Shown here: piece after piece, positions 9,185-17,738 of the stretch
How positions within the stretch are numbered: the first letter of the stretch is position 1
Layout: each line of letters starts with the position of its first letter
Origin: Kutzneria sp.
Lineage (GTDB): Bacteria > Actinomycetota > Actinomycetes > Mycobacteriales > Pseudonocardiaceae
Direction: 5' to 3'
Assembly (NCBI GenBank): GCA_019239965.1
Contig: JAFAZC010000052.1
Span: 1-64,000 of the forward strand
DNA: 64,000 bases
Notes under the pieces: model-generated
Told to the model about the DNA's origin: nothing
Databases searched by the model: none
What the model saw: only the letters and a program-made list of their open reading frames with translations
Program-made: the position numbers and the translations under genes

Positions 9185-10357
9185 ATGCGACTGTGGTGGA
9201 CGGCGGGACTGGTCCTGATGATGGTGGCCGTCGCGGTGTGCGACACCGTGGGCGGACTGTTCGACCTTAGGGTGTACCAGGCGGGAGGCATAGCCTGGCT
9301 GCACGGGATCAACCTGTACGGCCCGGCGTTCCCCAGCCCGGTGCCGGCACCGGGGATGCCGTTCGCGTCCTCGGGGCTACAGTTCACCTATCCGCCGATC
9401 GCGGCGGTGCTGTTCAGCCTGTTCGCGGTGCTGCCGTGGGCCACCGTGATGATCATGATGACCATGGTCAGCCTGGCGGCGCTGAACTCCACGACGGCGC
9501 TGACCGCTTTCACGCTGCGCCGTCCCGCCGGGTACGGTCTCGCCGCGGCCACCATCGCGCTGGCCTCGGACCCGGTCCGACAGACCATCACACTCGGCCA
9601 GGTGAACCTGCTGCTCATGGCATTGGTGGCAGCCGACTGTCTCGTCCCGCGCCCCTGCTGGCCGCGCGGACTCCTCGTCGGTCTCGCGGCCGCGATCAAA
9701 CTCACCCCCGGGGTGTTCCTGCTGTACTTCCTCGCGCGAAGGGACTGGCGGGCCGCCGCGGTCTCCGCGTTCTCGTTCGTGACGGTGAGTCTGTTCGGAT
9801 TCGTGCTCGCTCCGCGAGACAGCTTGAGCTATTGGGGGTCGGCGGTCTTCGACCCCGCCAGGGTTGGCGCGTTGGAGTTCAGCAGCAACCAGTCGCTCCG
9901 CGGTGCCGTGCACCGGCTGGGTCTGCCGCCGGTGGATGAGGTGGTTGTCTGGCTGGGCTTGGTGGCGGTGGTGCTGGTGACGGCCTGGATCGCGATGAGG
10001 CGCACGGACCGGCTGGTGACGATGATCGTGGCGGCCACGGCGGGATTGCTGTGTTCTCCGGTTTCCTGGTCGCACCACTGGGTCTGGGCCGTGCCGGGGC
10101 TGATGGTCTGGTGGATACGTTCCGGCAACAAGCATCTGCTGTGGACGGCTGGTGCGGTATTTCTCGTTGGCCCGCAGTGGCTGCTGCCGTGGAAGGACGG
10201 CCGAGAGTTCGGGTGGAACTGGTGGCAACACCTGGTGGGGGACAGCTATGTGCTGATCGGGCTGGCGTTCTTGGTCTGGGCGGCGACGACAACCGCCCCC
10301 GCGGGGAGGTCGCGCGCGGAGGCGGTCGGTGAGAACGTCGTCCTGCTCAGCCGATGA
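9185..10357 (+). CDS. GT87-family polyprenyl-phosphate-mannose-dependent mannosyltransferase
   Basis: Integral membrane glycosyltransferase of 390 residues with about ten hydrophobic helices. FDLRVYQAGGIAWLHG and QFTYPPIAAVLF near the N-terminus are the hallmarks of the DUF2029/GT87 family, whose mycobacterial members (PimE and relatives) take mannose from polyprenyl-phosphate-mannose outside the membrane. The conserved Asp in FDLRVY is the expected catalytic base. A Ppm-type donor synthase is encoded at 31.6 kb. The acceptor cannot be told. The space to the divergent kinase gene carries an inverted repeat GACGGA-5-TCCGTC (9154-9170), a possible control site. The 3' end overlaps convergent ppiB by 11 bases. 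Confidence 0.88.
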   Translation: MRLWWTAGLVLMMVAVAVCDTVGGLFDLRVYQAGGIAWLHGINLYGPAFPSPVPAPGMPFASSGLQFTYPPIAAVLFSLFAVLPWATVMIMMTMVSLAALNSTTALTAFTLRRPAGYGLAAATIALASDPVRQTITLGQVNLLLMALVAADCLVPRPCWPRGLLVGLAAAIKLTPGVFLLYFLARRDWRAAAVSAFSFVTVSLFGFVLAPRDSLSYWGSAVFDPARVGALEFSSNQSLRGAVHRLGLPPVDEVVVWLGLVAVVLVTAWIAMRRTDRLVTMIVAATAGLLCSPVSWSHHWVWAVPGLMVWWIRSGNKHLLWTAGAVFLVGPQWLLPWKDGREFGWNWWQHLVGDSYVLIGLAFLVWAATTTAPAGRSRAEAVGENVVLLSR

Positions 10358-11225
10358 CGGCCTGGCTGATGGTCACCGGGTTCTTCGGGGATCCGTCGTT
10401 GGGATCGGGCTGGCCCGTCTGTGGGTTGGGCTTGGGCGTGATGCCGGCCGCGATGATCTTGTCGAGGACGGCCATGCCAGCCTCGTCGATCGTGCCGAAG
10501 ACGGTGTAGTCAGGAGGCAGCGTGGAATCCTTGTACACCAGGAAAAACTGGCTGCCGCCGCTGTTGGGCTGGCTGGTCTTGGCCATCGCCAGCGTGCCGC
10601 GCGGATAGGTGACCACGGTGCTGCCCGCCGGCGCACCGCTGACCGTCGTGGGCTTCAAGGTGGTCGGTTTCTCGTCGGGAATCGTGTACCCGGGACCGCC
10701 GCTGCCCTGCCCGGTGGGGTCGCCGCACTGCAGCACGTTGACCTGCCCCGCGGTCTCGCGGTGGCACGGGGTGTTGTCGTAGTACTTGGCCTTGACCAGG
10801 TGTTCGATGCTCTGCACCGTGCAGGGTGCCTTGACCCTGTCGAGGGTCATCGTGATGTCACCCTGGTTGGTCTTGGCGGTGAACGACTCGGTGCCCGCCT
10901 TGGACGTTGGCGTGGGATCCGGCGGGAGCCCGCCGGCGTCCTTGGCGGCCGGCTGCTCGGGGGTCTCGGTGTACTTGCAGGGTCCGTCACTGGTCTTGGG
11001 CGGCGTCGTGGCGGGAGGAGTCGCCGATGCCCCGCTCGCGTCCGAGCTCGCCGACCCAGGCGGAAGCGTCGCGAGAACGTAGATGCCGCCGCCGACGAGG
11101 ACCACCGCGGCGATGGTGACCGCGATGCCGATGACGCGGCGTCGCCTCGCGCGCTGGGCACGGCGGACCAGCTGACGCTCTAGCTTCCGCTTGGCGGCCT
11201 CACGGCGCTGCTCGTTGCTCGGCAC
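10347..11225 (-). CDS. ppiB: membrane-anchored cyclophilin-type peptidyl-prolyl isomerase
   Basis: Peptidyl-prolyl cis-trans isomerase, 292 residues. A basic N-terminus (RRAQRARRRR) precedes one membrane helix (residues about 30-52), followed by a Pro/Ser/Thr-rich linker and the cyclophilin domain outside the membrane: GDITMTLDRVKAPCTVQSI, HRETAGQVNVLQCGDPTGQG, GTLAMAKTSQPNSGGSQFF, and YTVFGTIDEAGMAVLDKI. The active-site Arg usually in FHR appears as CHRE. It probably assists folding of exported proteins. Its position between rel and the metallo-hydrolase gene matches mycobacterial ppiB. Confidence 0.93.
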   Translation of the reverse strand: MPSNEQRREAAKRKLERQLVRRAQRARRRRVIGIAVTIAAVVLVGGGIYVLATLPPGSASSDASGASATPPATTPPKTSDGPCKYTETPEQPAAKDAGGLPPDPTPTSKAGTESFTAKTNQGDITMTLDRVKAPCTVQSIEHLVKAKYYDNTPCHRETAGQVNVLQCGDPTGQGSGGPGYTIPDEKPTTLKPTTVSGAPAGSTVVTYPRGTLAMAKTSQPNSGGSQFFLVYKDSTLPPDYTVFGTIDEAGMAVLDKIIAAGITPKPNPQTGQPDPNDGSPKNPVTISQAVIG

Positions 11226-11369
11226 GTGTTTCTCCCCCTGGGTAGTGGCGACGACGGAGTGCCCGCGAGTCTAGGACGGGGGGTGTGACCTCCGTGTGCA
11301 GGGACTGGCCGGTTACGCTGGGCGCAGAGTTCTGTCCCCGTTGCCTGACTCCTGATGGAGGTCTCACCC

Positions 11370-12059
11370 GTGCTCGTCGTCGGGTTCCCCACCGGCGCCC
11401 TCGCGGCCAACTGCTACCTGTTGGCCACTGGTGAAGGCGAGCCCTGTGTCATCGTCGACCCGGGACAGGACGCGGTCGAGCCGGTCACCGAGGCGCTGCG
11501 CAAGCACCGGTTGTCCCCGGTCGCGGTGCTGCTCACCCATGGGCACTTCGACCATGTCTTCTCGGTGGCTCCGGTCTGTGACGGCACCGACATGGCGGCC
11601 TGGATCCACCCGGAGGATCGCGAGCTGCTCAGCGATCCGTTCAAGGGGCTCAGCGACGGTTCGGCCGCGCTGTTCGGCGGCCGGCTGACGATGCGGGAAC
11701 CGGCCGAGGTCCGGGAGCTCAGCGACGGTGCGACGCTGGAGTTGGCCGGGCTGACCCTGCTTGTCGACCACACACCCGGGCACACCCGGGGCTCGGTGAT
11801 GTTCCGCGCCGGCAGCGAGGCAGGGGGCAGGCTGGTGCTGTCCGGGGACACCCTGTTCGCCGGTTCGATCGGCAGGACGGACCTGCCGGGCGGCGACCAG
11901 CACGCCATGCTCACCTCACTGCGGGACAAGGTGCTCCCGTTGCCCGACGACACGGTTGTGCTGCCGGGCCACGGTCCGAGTAGCACCATCGGACGCGAAC
12001 GGGCCGGCAACCCGTTCCTGACCACGGTGTCGCCCGTCGCGCCACGCCGGGGTCTGTGA
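11370..12059 (+). CDS. metallo-beta-lactamase-fold hydrolase (glyoxalase II-like)
   Basis: MBL-fold metal-dependent hydrolase, 229 residues. The dinuclear metal motif THGHFDH is at about residues 54-60, and further ligands lie in DHTPGHTRGS, LVLSGDTLF and VLPGHGPSSTIG. It resembles hydroxyacylglutathione hydrolase and the mycobacterial Rv2581c protein found in the same position upstream of hisS. The GTG at 11370 was chosen over an ATG 15 bases upstream because that ATG overlaps the GGAGG ribosome site serving the GTG, and the protein then begins MLVVGFPTG like its relatives. The substrate is unknown: a thioester of a low-molecular-weight thiol is likely. Confidence 0.9.
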   Translation: MLVVGFPTGALAANCYLLATGEGEPCVIVDPGQDAVEPVTEALRKHRLSPVAVLLTHGHFDHVFSVAPVCDGTDMAAWIHPEDRELLSDPFKGLSDGSAALFGGRLTMREPAEVRELSDGATLELAGLTLLVDHTPGHTRGSVMFRAGSEAGGRLVLSGDTLFAGSIGRTDLPGGDQHAMLTSLRDKVLPLPDDTVVLPGHGPSSTIGRERAGNPFLTTVSPVAPRRGL

Positions 12060-12060
12060 C

Positions 12061-12702
12061 ATGGCCGCGCCGGAATCCGAGAAGATCACACTGGACCTGC
12101 TTGAGCCCGCCATGACCCGGCGAAGGGCGAGGTGGGCGGGCGTCGCGAGTCTGTTGGTCGGTGCGGCCCTCGGAGGCGTCGTCGGCCTGCTCGGTGGCCG
12201 AATGGCTGGCCTGCTGGCGGCCGTGGCGGTCGCTGTGCCGTTGCTGTTGCTGACCTGGGGGGAGTCGCGTCGCCGTGTGTGGCTTTCCGGCCAGCACGTC
12301 TCGGTGCGCGTGTTGGGCACCAGGGTCGTCGACCTGCACGCGTTGGCCATGCTCGACTTAGTGGTCACCGACACCCGCGGTACCAGAGTCGTCGGCCTGC
12401 TCGTCCGCGGTGGCCCGAAAGGAAAGACGATCAACGTCGCGCTGGCGAGTTACGCGGGCACCGGCGGACGCGAACTGGGTGTGTTCGCGTTGCGCAGACT
12501 CGCCGACGTGCTGGCCGGTGCCGGCGAGCCGCGCGCCCTGGTGTACTCGGAACTGCTTGTCGCGCAGCTGCGGGCGGAGGCGCGGGGCGAGCCGGCGCCC
12601 GGACGCCCACTGTTCCAGTTGGCTTCGGTGGTTCCCCCAGGCAAGCTGGCGCGCCGGCTGCATCCCGACGCCGTGACCCGATTCGTCGCGACGCTCGGCT
12701 GA
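12061..12702 (+). CDS. hypothetical two-helix membrane protein
   Basis: Protein of 213 residues I do not recognise as a named family. Residues about 25-60 form two adjacent hydrophobic helices, followed by a WGESRRRVWLSG turn and a soluble domain with beta-rich segments (VSVRVLGTRVVDL, VVGLLVRGGPKGKTINV), like a PH-type or bPH2 domain. The start follows the upstream hydrolase stop by one base, so they are translationally coupled, and hisS follows. Similar small membrane proteins lie next to hisS in related genomes as far as I recall. Function unknown. Confidence 0.75.
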   Translation: MAAPESEKITLDLLEPAMTRRRARWAGVASLLVGAALGGVVGLLGGRMAGLLAAVAVAVPLLLLTWGESRRRVWLSGQHVSVRVLGTRVVDLHALAMLDLVVTDTRGTRVVGLLVRGGPKGKTINVALASYAGTGGRELGVFALRRLADVLAGAGEPRALVYSELLVAQLRAEARGEPAPGRPLFQLASVVPPGKLARRLHPDAVTRFVATLG

Positions 12703-12756
12703 ACCCGTTCTCCGAACGGCCCCATGAACTGATCCGCACGACACGAGGACCACCTG

Positions 12757-14016
12757 GTGAAGATGGACAACAGCCCCCCGAGGGGCACCCGTGACCTGCT
12801 GCCGCCCAGCGTCGCCGTACGCGACCACGTGTTCGCGACGATCGCGGAGGTCTATCACCGGTTCGGCTACCAGCGGATCGAGACACCCGCCCTGGAGGAC
12901 ATCCGGCGGCTGTCCGGCGGGCAGGGCGGGGAGAACGAGAAACTGATCTTCCAGGTGCTGCGTCGCGGGCTGTCCGGTTCCCTGGAGGCCGACACCGCCG
13001 TCACTGATCTGGTCGACCTTGGTCTGCGCTTCGACCTGACCGTGCCGCTGACCCGGTTCTATGGCAACAACCACGCCGCGCTGCCGCTGCCGTTCCGGTC
13101 GTTCCAGTTCGGCCCGGTGTGGCGGGCCGAACGACCGCAGAAGGGACGCTATCGGCAGTTCGTCCAGTGCGACATCGACCTGATCGGCGAGCCGAGCGTG
13201 CTCGCCGAGGCCGAGCTGATCGAGGCGACAACTGAGGCACTTGCCGCGCTCGGCCTTTCCGGCATTGCCGTGCGCCTGTCCGACCGGCGTTTCCTCTCAG
13301 CGCTGGCGGCCGACTCCGGGCTGACCGAAGTCGACCGGAGAGCCTTCTTCACCGTCTTGGACAAGCTGGACAAGATCGGGTGGGACGGGGTCCGCAAGGA
13401 GCTGGCGGGCCTGCCCGCGCAGCCGGTCGACTCGGCCCTGGAACGGGTCGCCGCGCTGGTCGGGCTCGCGGCGGACAAGGTCGCCGACACCCTCGCCGAC
13501 ACCGTGCCCACCCTCGACGAGCAGGTTGTCGCCGAGCTGGCGACCACGGTGGGCTGTCTGGACCAGGTGGCTGGCCGACGCGAGCTCCGATGGGAGTTCG
13601 ACCCGACGCTGGTGCGTGGAATGGGCTACTACACGGGACAGATCTTCGAGATCGGTCACCCCGCGTCCACTTCCTCCGTGGCCGGAGGCGGACGCTACGA
13701 CCAGCTGATCGGTCGCTCACTCGGCCGTGAGGTACCGGCGTGCGGCTTCTCGATCGGTTTCGAGCGGATCGTGGACCTGCTCGACTCCTCGCCGTCCCGG
13801 CAGAGTGTCGCGGTGCTGTTCGAGTCCGACGTGCCACTGGCCCGCGCGCTGGATGTCGCCCGCGGACTGCGTGCGGACGACAGGACCGCCGTGGTGCTGC
13901 CGCGCAGCGGCAAGCTTGGTGCGCAGCTGGGCAGGCTCGAGGCGGCGGGCCACACGTCGCTGGTTTACCTGAGAGCCGGGGACGAGTCGGTCGAGGAGCG
14001 CCCACTCGGCCGATAG
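12757..14016 (+). CDS. hisS: histidyl-tRNA synthetase
   Basis: Class II aminoacyl-tRNA synthetase charging tRNA-His, 419 residues, the usual length. Motif 1 is in the N-terminal RGTRDLLPPS region; motif 2 is PVWRAERPQKGRYRQF; the histidine-specific loops are LVRGMGYYTGQIFEI and AGGGRYDQLIG; motif 3 is CGFSIGFERI. The anticodon-binding domain follows (AVLFESDVPLARALDVA and onward). The GTG start has GAGGA 7 bases upstream; an in-frame ATG lies two codons later. Confidence 0.97.
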   Translation: MKMDNSPPRGTRDLLPPSVAVRDHVFATIAEVYHRFGYQRIETPALEDIRRLSGGQGGENEKLIFQVLRRGLSGSLEADTAVTDLVDLGLRFDLTVPLTRFYGNNHAALPLPFRSFQFGPVWRAERPQKGRYRQFVQCDIDLIGEPSVLAEAELIEATTEALAALGLSGIAVRLSDRRFLSALAADSGLTEVDRRAFFTVLDKLDKIGWDGVRKELAGLPAQPVDSALERVAALVGLAADKVADTLADTVPTLDEQVVAELATTVGCLDQVAGRRELRWEFDPTLVRGMGYYTGQIFEIGHPASTSSVAGGGRYDQLIGRSLGREVPACGFSIGFERIVDLLDSSPSRQSVAVLFESDVPLARALDVARGLRADDRTAVVLPRSGKLGAQLGRLEAAGHTSLVYLRAGDESVEERPLGR

Positions 14017-14053
14017 CAGCCGTGCTACGCGACGGCAAGCCGGTGAGCACGGT

Positions 14054-14180
14054 CTGTGGACATGCGGTGAGCTGTCCACAGCTGGTGGTCTATCAAGATC
14101 ATTACCGTATTGCCGCTGGTAGACTGGGCTTGGGGTCGCCCCCCTGGGAATGGGTGGGGGACGAACAGGTGCCGGCCAGC
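14054..14180. repeat. dispersed repeat, copy A (intergenic)
   Basis: A segment in the space between hisS and the convergent YibE/F gene that recurs at 44448-44577, aligned without gaps to 14169 at a fixed offset of 30394. Conserved blocks are TGTCCACA (14073), TCAAGATC (14093), CGCTGGTAGACTGG (14114), a 29-base block from 14132 to 14160 (starting GGGGTCGCCCCCC) and GAACAGG (14163). The linkers between blocks differ in sequence but not in length. The left edge holds a perfect inverted repeat, CTGTGGACA and TGTCCACAG. The 29-base block can fold as a G/C-stem hairpin. No transposase is present. The nature of the element is unknown. Confidence 0.8.
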
Positions 14181-14189
14181 CGTCCCCGC

Positions 14190-15392
14190 CTAAAGAATGA
14201 GGGACTCAGTGGGGTAGTCGTCGGCGGAGATCGGGTCATCGAACGTCTCCTGGTGTGCCACGAGGGCGGCCAGCAGCGTGGTGATCGGAACGGAAGCGAT
14301 CAGCCCGATGCTGCCGACAAGTGTGCGCAGCACCTCCTGGGCAACGGTCTCCGCGGTCAGCGCGTCAGCGAAACCCCGCCCGGTCACCGAGTAGGCCAGC
14401 AGTAGCGGTAGGCCCGCGCCCGCATAGGCCATCACCAGGGTGTTCACCGAGGAGGACATGTGGTCGCGGCCAATGCGCAAGCCGGCCGCGTACAGCCGCC
14501 GCCACCCCAGGCTCGGATTGGCCCTGCGCAGTTCCCACACCGCGCTGGTCTGGGTGACCGTCACGTCGTCGAGCACCCCGACCGAACCGATCACCACGCC
14601 GGCCAGCAGCAGTCCCCGGCTGTCAACGCCATGGCCGAGCAGTGTGATCAGGTTGGCGGTGTCCTCGTCGAGACCGGTCAGATTCGCCACCACCGCGAAG
14701 ATCCACCCCAGCATCCCGATCAGGGTGAGGCTCACCAGTGTGCCGGCGACCGCCGTCGAGGTGCGCACCGACAGCCCATGCGTCAGGTACAGCACCACGA
14801 ACATGATCAGCGCAGAGCCGGCGACCGCCACCGTGAGCGGATCCTTGCCGGCGAGAATGGCCGGAAGCACGAACAGAATCAAGATCACGAACGTCAGCAG
14901 CAGCGCGCCGAGTGCCTTGAGACCCTGCCAGCGGCCCAGCACCAGCACGGCGATGGAGAACAGCACGGCGAGTACCGCCAGCGGAATCCCGCGCTGGAAG
15001 TCCAGCAACTGGTAGGAGCCGGGATCGGTCGGATCGCCACCGTTGTAGCCGAGCACCACCTTGTCGTCCACCGAGAACCGCGGGGTGGACGGCTCCAGCG
15101 GCATCGGCTCGGTGACGGTGTGGCCGTTGTCCACTGCCACGGTCACGGCGACGCACTGCTTGGCGCCGCCACCGCCGCAGTCACTCGCCGTGGTCGCCGT
15201 GACGACGCCGTGTACGACCGTCGTGCCGGCGGCGGGCGTGCCGCCAGCGGCGCGCCCGTGCCATGGATACACCATGGCGGCGGCGACCAGGGTGCCGAGG
15301 GCAAGGGGGAGCAGTAAGCCGACCACGAGCTTGCGCACCTTGGCCGAGGCCGGCGTTGCTGAACCGTGGTGATGCCCGTGCCCGTGGGTCAT
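14190..15392 (-). CDS. YibE/F-family membrane protein
   Basis: Membrane protein of 400 residues. The His-rich N-terminus MTHGHGHHHG is followed by a membrane helix, an extracellular beta domain (residues about 50-125, with paired Cys in ASDCGGGGAKQC) and about seven further helices. GVLDDVTVTQTSAVWELR and HMSSSVNTLVMAYAG are the YibE/F (PF07907) signatures. Family members are widespread and of unproven function; some lie with metal or transport genes, and the His-rich head could bind metal. It is convergent with hisS. Confidence 0.88.
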   Translation of the reverse strand: MTHGHGHHHGSATPASAKVRKLVVGLLLPLALGTLVAAAMVYPWHGRAAGGTPAAGTTVVHGVVTATTASDCGGGGAKQCVAVTVAVDNGHTVTEPMPLEPSTPRFSVDDKVVLGYNGGDPTDPGSYQLLDFQRGIPLAVLAVLFSIAVLVLGRWQGLKALGALLLTFVILILFVLPAILAGKDPLTVAVAGSALIMFVVLYLTHGLSVRTSTAVAGTLVSLTLIGMLGWIFAVVANLTGLDEDTANLITLLGHGVDSRGLLLAGVVIGSVGVLDDVTVTQTSAVWELRRANPSLGWRRLYAAGLRIGRDHMSSSVNTLVMAYAGAGLPLLLAYSVTGRGFADALTAETVAQEVLRTLVGSIGLIASVPITTLLAALVAHQETFDDPISADDYPTESLIL

Positions 15393-15461
15393 GGACAGAC
15401 ATCATCGTCTCAGCCCCGTCCGCGCAGGGGAGCAGGGCTGGTTGACGAATCGAAGGAAGTA

Positions 15462-15475
15462 AGTAAATATTTACT
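15462..15475. promoter_or_regulatory. perfect palindrome, probable TetR operator
   Basis: AGTAAATATTTACT, a perfect 14-base palindrome of A/T-rich sequence in very GC-rich DNA, ending 15 bases before the TetR-family start codon. Position and symmetry fit an autoregulatory operator that may also control the downstream monooxygenase gene. Confidence 0.65.
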
Positions 15476-15490
15476 GCATGATGGGAGACC

Positions 15491-16111
15491 ATGAAGCCCA
15501 TGACTGCGAGACGGGACACACGCGCGGAGCTGCTGGCCGCGGCGACCGAGGAGTTCGCCCGGCACGGGCTGCCCGGCGCGCGGGTGCAGGCGATCGTGGG
15601 GTCGGCGCGGGTCAACGAACGGATGCTGTACCACCACTTCGGCAGCAAGGAGGGCCTGTACCGGGCCGTGTTGGAGGAGGCATGGGGCGCCCTGCGGCGG
15701 GACTGGTATCCGATGCTGGAGGACGCCGCCGAGATGCCACCAAGAGAAGGCATGCGGCACGCGCTGGCCGGCTTCTTCGACGTCATGTGGCGTCGGCGCG
15801 CCTTGCGCGGCTTGCTGCTCCACGAGGCGTGGCAAGGCTTCACCTACCGCGTGCCGGCCGGTCCAGAAGCACTGCCGCCGGGGCTGCGCGAGCTGTACCG
15901 ACGGGGACAGCGTGCCGGAGTGTTCCACCGGGACAAGTCCTTCGAACTGTTCTACTGCACGGTCGTTGGTGCCTTGGCGGCCGCCCCGATCCTGGCGGGC
16001 CGGTTTACCGGAGTGCTCCCGGCCCTTGCCGAGCAGACCGCGACGGAACCCATCCGAGACCAGATGGTCGCGCTGCTGATGGACGGTGTCTGCCGGTCGG
16101 CGCACGGGTGA
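15491..16111 (+). CDS. TetR/AcrR-family transcriptional regulator
   Basis: Repressor-type regulator of 206 residues. The N-terminal helix-turn-helix reads TRAELLAAATEEFARHG through VNERMLYHHFGSKEGLYRA; the C-terminal ligand domain includes MWRRRALRGLLLHEAWQ. An ATG three codons downstream is an alternative start. A perfect palindrome just upstream suggests autoregulation. The FAD monooxygenase gene follows in the same direction after 37 bases, so it is the likely target and may act on the inducing compound. Confidence 0.92.
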   Translation: MKPMTARRDTRAELLAAATEEFARHGLPGARVQAIVGSARVNERMLYHHFGSKEGLYRAVLEEAWGALRRDWYPMLEDAAEMPPREGMRHALAGFFDVMWRRRALRGLLLHEAWQGFTYRVPAGPEALPPGLRELYRRGQRAGVFHRDKSFELFYCTVVGALAAAPILAGRFTGVLPALAEQTATEPIRDQMVALLMDGVCRSAHG

Positions 16112-16148
16112 TGCCGTCCCGCGACGCGTCGGGAGAAACGGGAACGCC

Positions 16149-17732
16149 ATGACCGACGTCCTCGACGTCCTCGTCGTCGGCGCCGGGCCGACCGGCCTCA
16201 CCACCGCCATCGAACTGGCTCGCCGCGGCGTGCGTATCCGCGTGGTCGACGCGGCCGACGGCCCGTTCCCCGGTTCCCGTGGTAAGGGAGTCCAACCGCG
16301 CACCCTCGAGGTCTTCGACGACCTCGGCATCGTCGACAAGGCGTTGTCCGCTGGCCGTACCGACGCCGTCGTGCGCTACTACGAACGGGACCGGCTGCTG
16401 GGGCAGGTCCGCGTCGACACCGCCGGCCCCGCACGAGCGGACGTGCCCTACCTGGATCTACTGTGGATCCCGCAGTGGCGTGTCGACCAGATCCTCTCCG
16501 AAAGGCTCGTCGAGCTGGGCGTGACCGTCGAGTACGGCACGGCCCTTGTCGACCTGCACCAGCACGGCGACCGGGTGACCGCGGACCTGACGGGCCCGCA
16601 CGGTAGAACCAGGATCGACGCGCGGTATCTCGTCGGCGCCGACGGCGGCCACTCGCGCACCCGCAAGCTGCTCGGCGTCGGGTTCGACGGCGAACCGCTC
16701 GGCGAGGAACGAATGGTGCTCGCCGACGTGTGCGTCGAAGGCCTCGACCCCAGCACCGGCCACGTCTGGCTGGACCAGACCGGTCTGCTGGCGCTCACCC
16801 CATTCACCAACACCAGGTCCTGGCAGGTGCAGGCCAGCGTGCACGCCGGGGCGGACGGCGCGGTCCCGGAGGCGACTCTCGCGACGGTTCGGCGGATCAT
16901 CACCGAACGCACGGCTATGCCCGGTATCCGGGTGCACGACGCGACCTGGCTGTCGCTGTTCCGCACCACCATGCGCATGGTCGACCGGTACCGGGTCGGC
17001 CGGGTGTTCCTCGCCGGCGACGCGGCCCACGTGCACTCCCCGGCCGGCGCGCAGGGCATGAACACCGGCATCCAGGACGGGTACAACCTGGGCTGGAAGC
17101 TCGCCGCCGTGCTCGCGCGCGGCCCGGAGTCCCTGCTGGACACCTACCAGCGGGAGCGCCTCCCGGTGGCCAAGAGCATGCTCGCCCTCACCGCCGAGCA
17201 GCATCGCAAGTTCCGTGCCGCCAGTCATGCGGCCGACGTCGTGCGGATGCTGACGCCACAGCCCGGCGTCGGCACCGACCAGCTCAGCATCACCTACCGC
17301 GGCTCGGCGCTGGCCGTCGATCTGGGCGATGCGGACCGTCCGCTTCGCGCGGGCGACCGGGCGCCGGACGCGCCGCTGCATGACGCCAACGGCAGCCCGA
17401 CGCGACTGTTCGACGTCTTCCGCGGCACCCACCTGACCTTGCTGGCCTTCGGTCGCGGGCACGACGACCTGCTGGCCTTCCTCAGTGCCCGGTATGGCGC
17501 GGCCGTGCATGTCCATCGGATCATTGACGCCTCGACGGACAGCGTCCCTGGGCTCGTCGACGCCGAGGGGCACGCGGCTGGCGCCTATCACGCCGAACCC
17601 GGTGCGCTGCGGCTGATCCGCCCCGACGGCTACGTCGGGTTGGCCTCGGACGATCCGGGGCCGGCGACCCGGCAGGCCGTCGAGGATTATCTGGCCGCCG
17701 TGACCGCTGCCGGATCTCCGGCGCGGCGGTGA
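16149..17732 (+). CDS. FAD-dependent aromatic monooxygenase (class A flavoprotein hydroxylase)
   Basis: Flavin hydroxylase of the PheA/TfdB/RdmE type, 527 residues. The dinucleotide-binding motif is VVGAGPTGLTTAIELARRG; the DG motif is YLVGADGGHSRTRK; the flavin ribityl site is FLAGDAAHVHSPAGAQG followed by MNTGIQDGYNLGWKL. The C-terminal 130 residues form the thioredoxin-like domain of this family, ending RLIRPDGYVGLASDD. Such enzymes use NAD(P)H and oxygen to hydroxylate phenols or polyketide aromatics, or confer resistance by oxidising antibiotics such as rifamycin. The TetR regulator upstream suggests induction by an aromatic compound. Start ATG is at the first family-like methionine. Confidence 0.9.
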   Translation: MTDVLDVLVVGAGPTGLTTAIELARRGVRIRVVDAADGPFPGSRGKGVQPRTLEVFDDLGIVDKALSAGRTDAVVRYYERDRLLGQVRVDTAGPARADVPYLDLLWIPQWRVDQILSERLVELGVTVEYGTALVDLHQHGDRVTADLTGPHGRTRIDARYLVGADGGHSRTRKLLGVGFDGEPLGEERMVLADVCVEGLDPSTGHVWLDQTGLLALTPFTNTRSWQVQASVHAGADGAVPEATLATVRRIITERTAMPGIRVHDATWLSLFRTTMRMVDRYRVGRVFLAGDAAHVHSPAGAQGMNTGIQDGYNLGWKLAAVLARGPESLLDTYQRERLPVAKSMLALTAEQHRKFRAASHAADVVRMLTPQPGVGTDQLSITYRGSALAVDLGDADRPLRAGDRAPDAPLHDANGSPTRLFDVFRGTHLTLLAFGRGHDDLLAFLSARYGAAVHVHRIIDASTDSVPGLVDAEGHAAGAYHAEPGALRLIRPDGYVGLASDDPGPATRQAVEDYLAAVTAAGSPARR

Positions 17733-17738
17733 CCTGGC

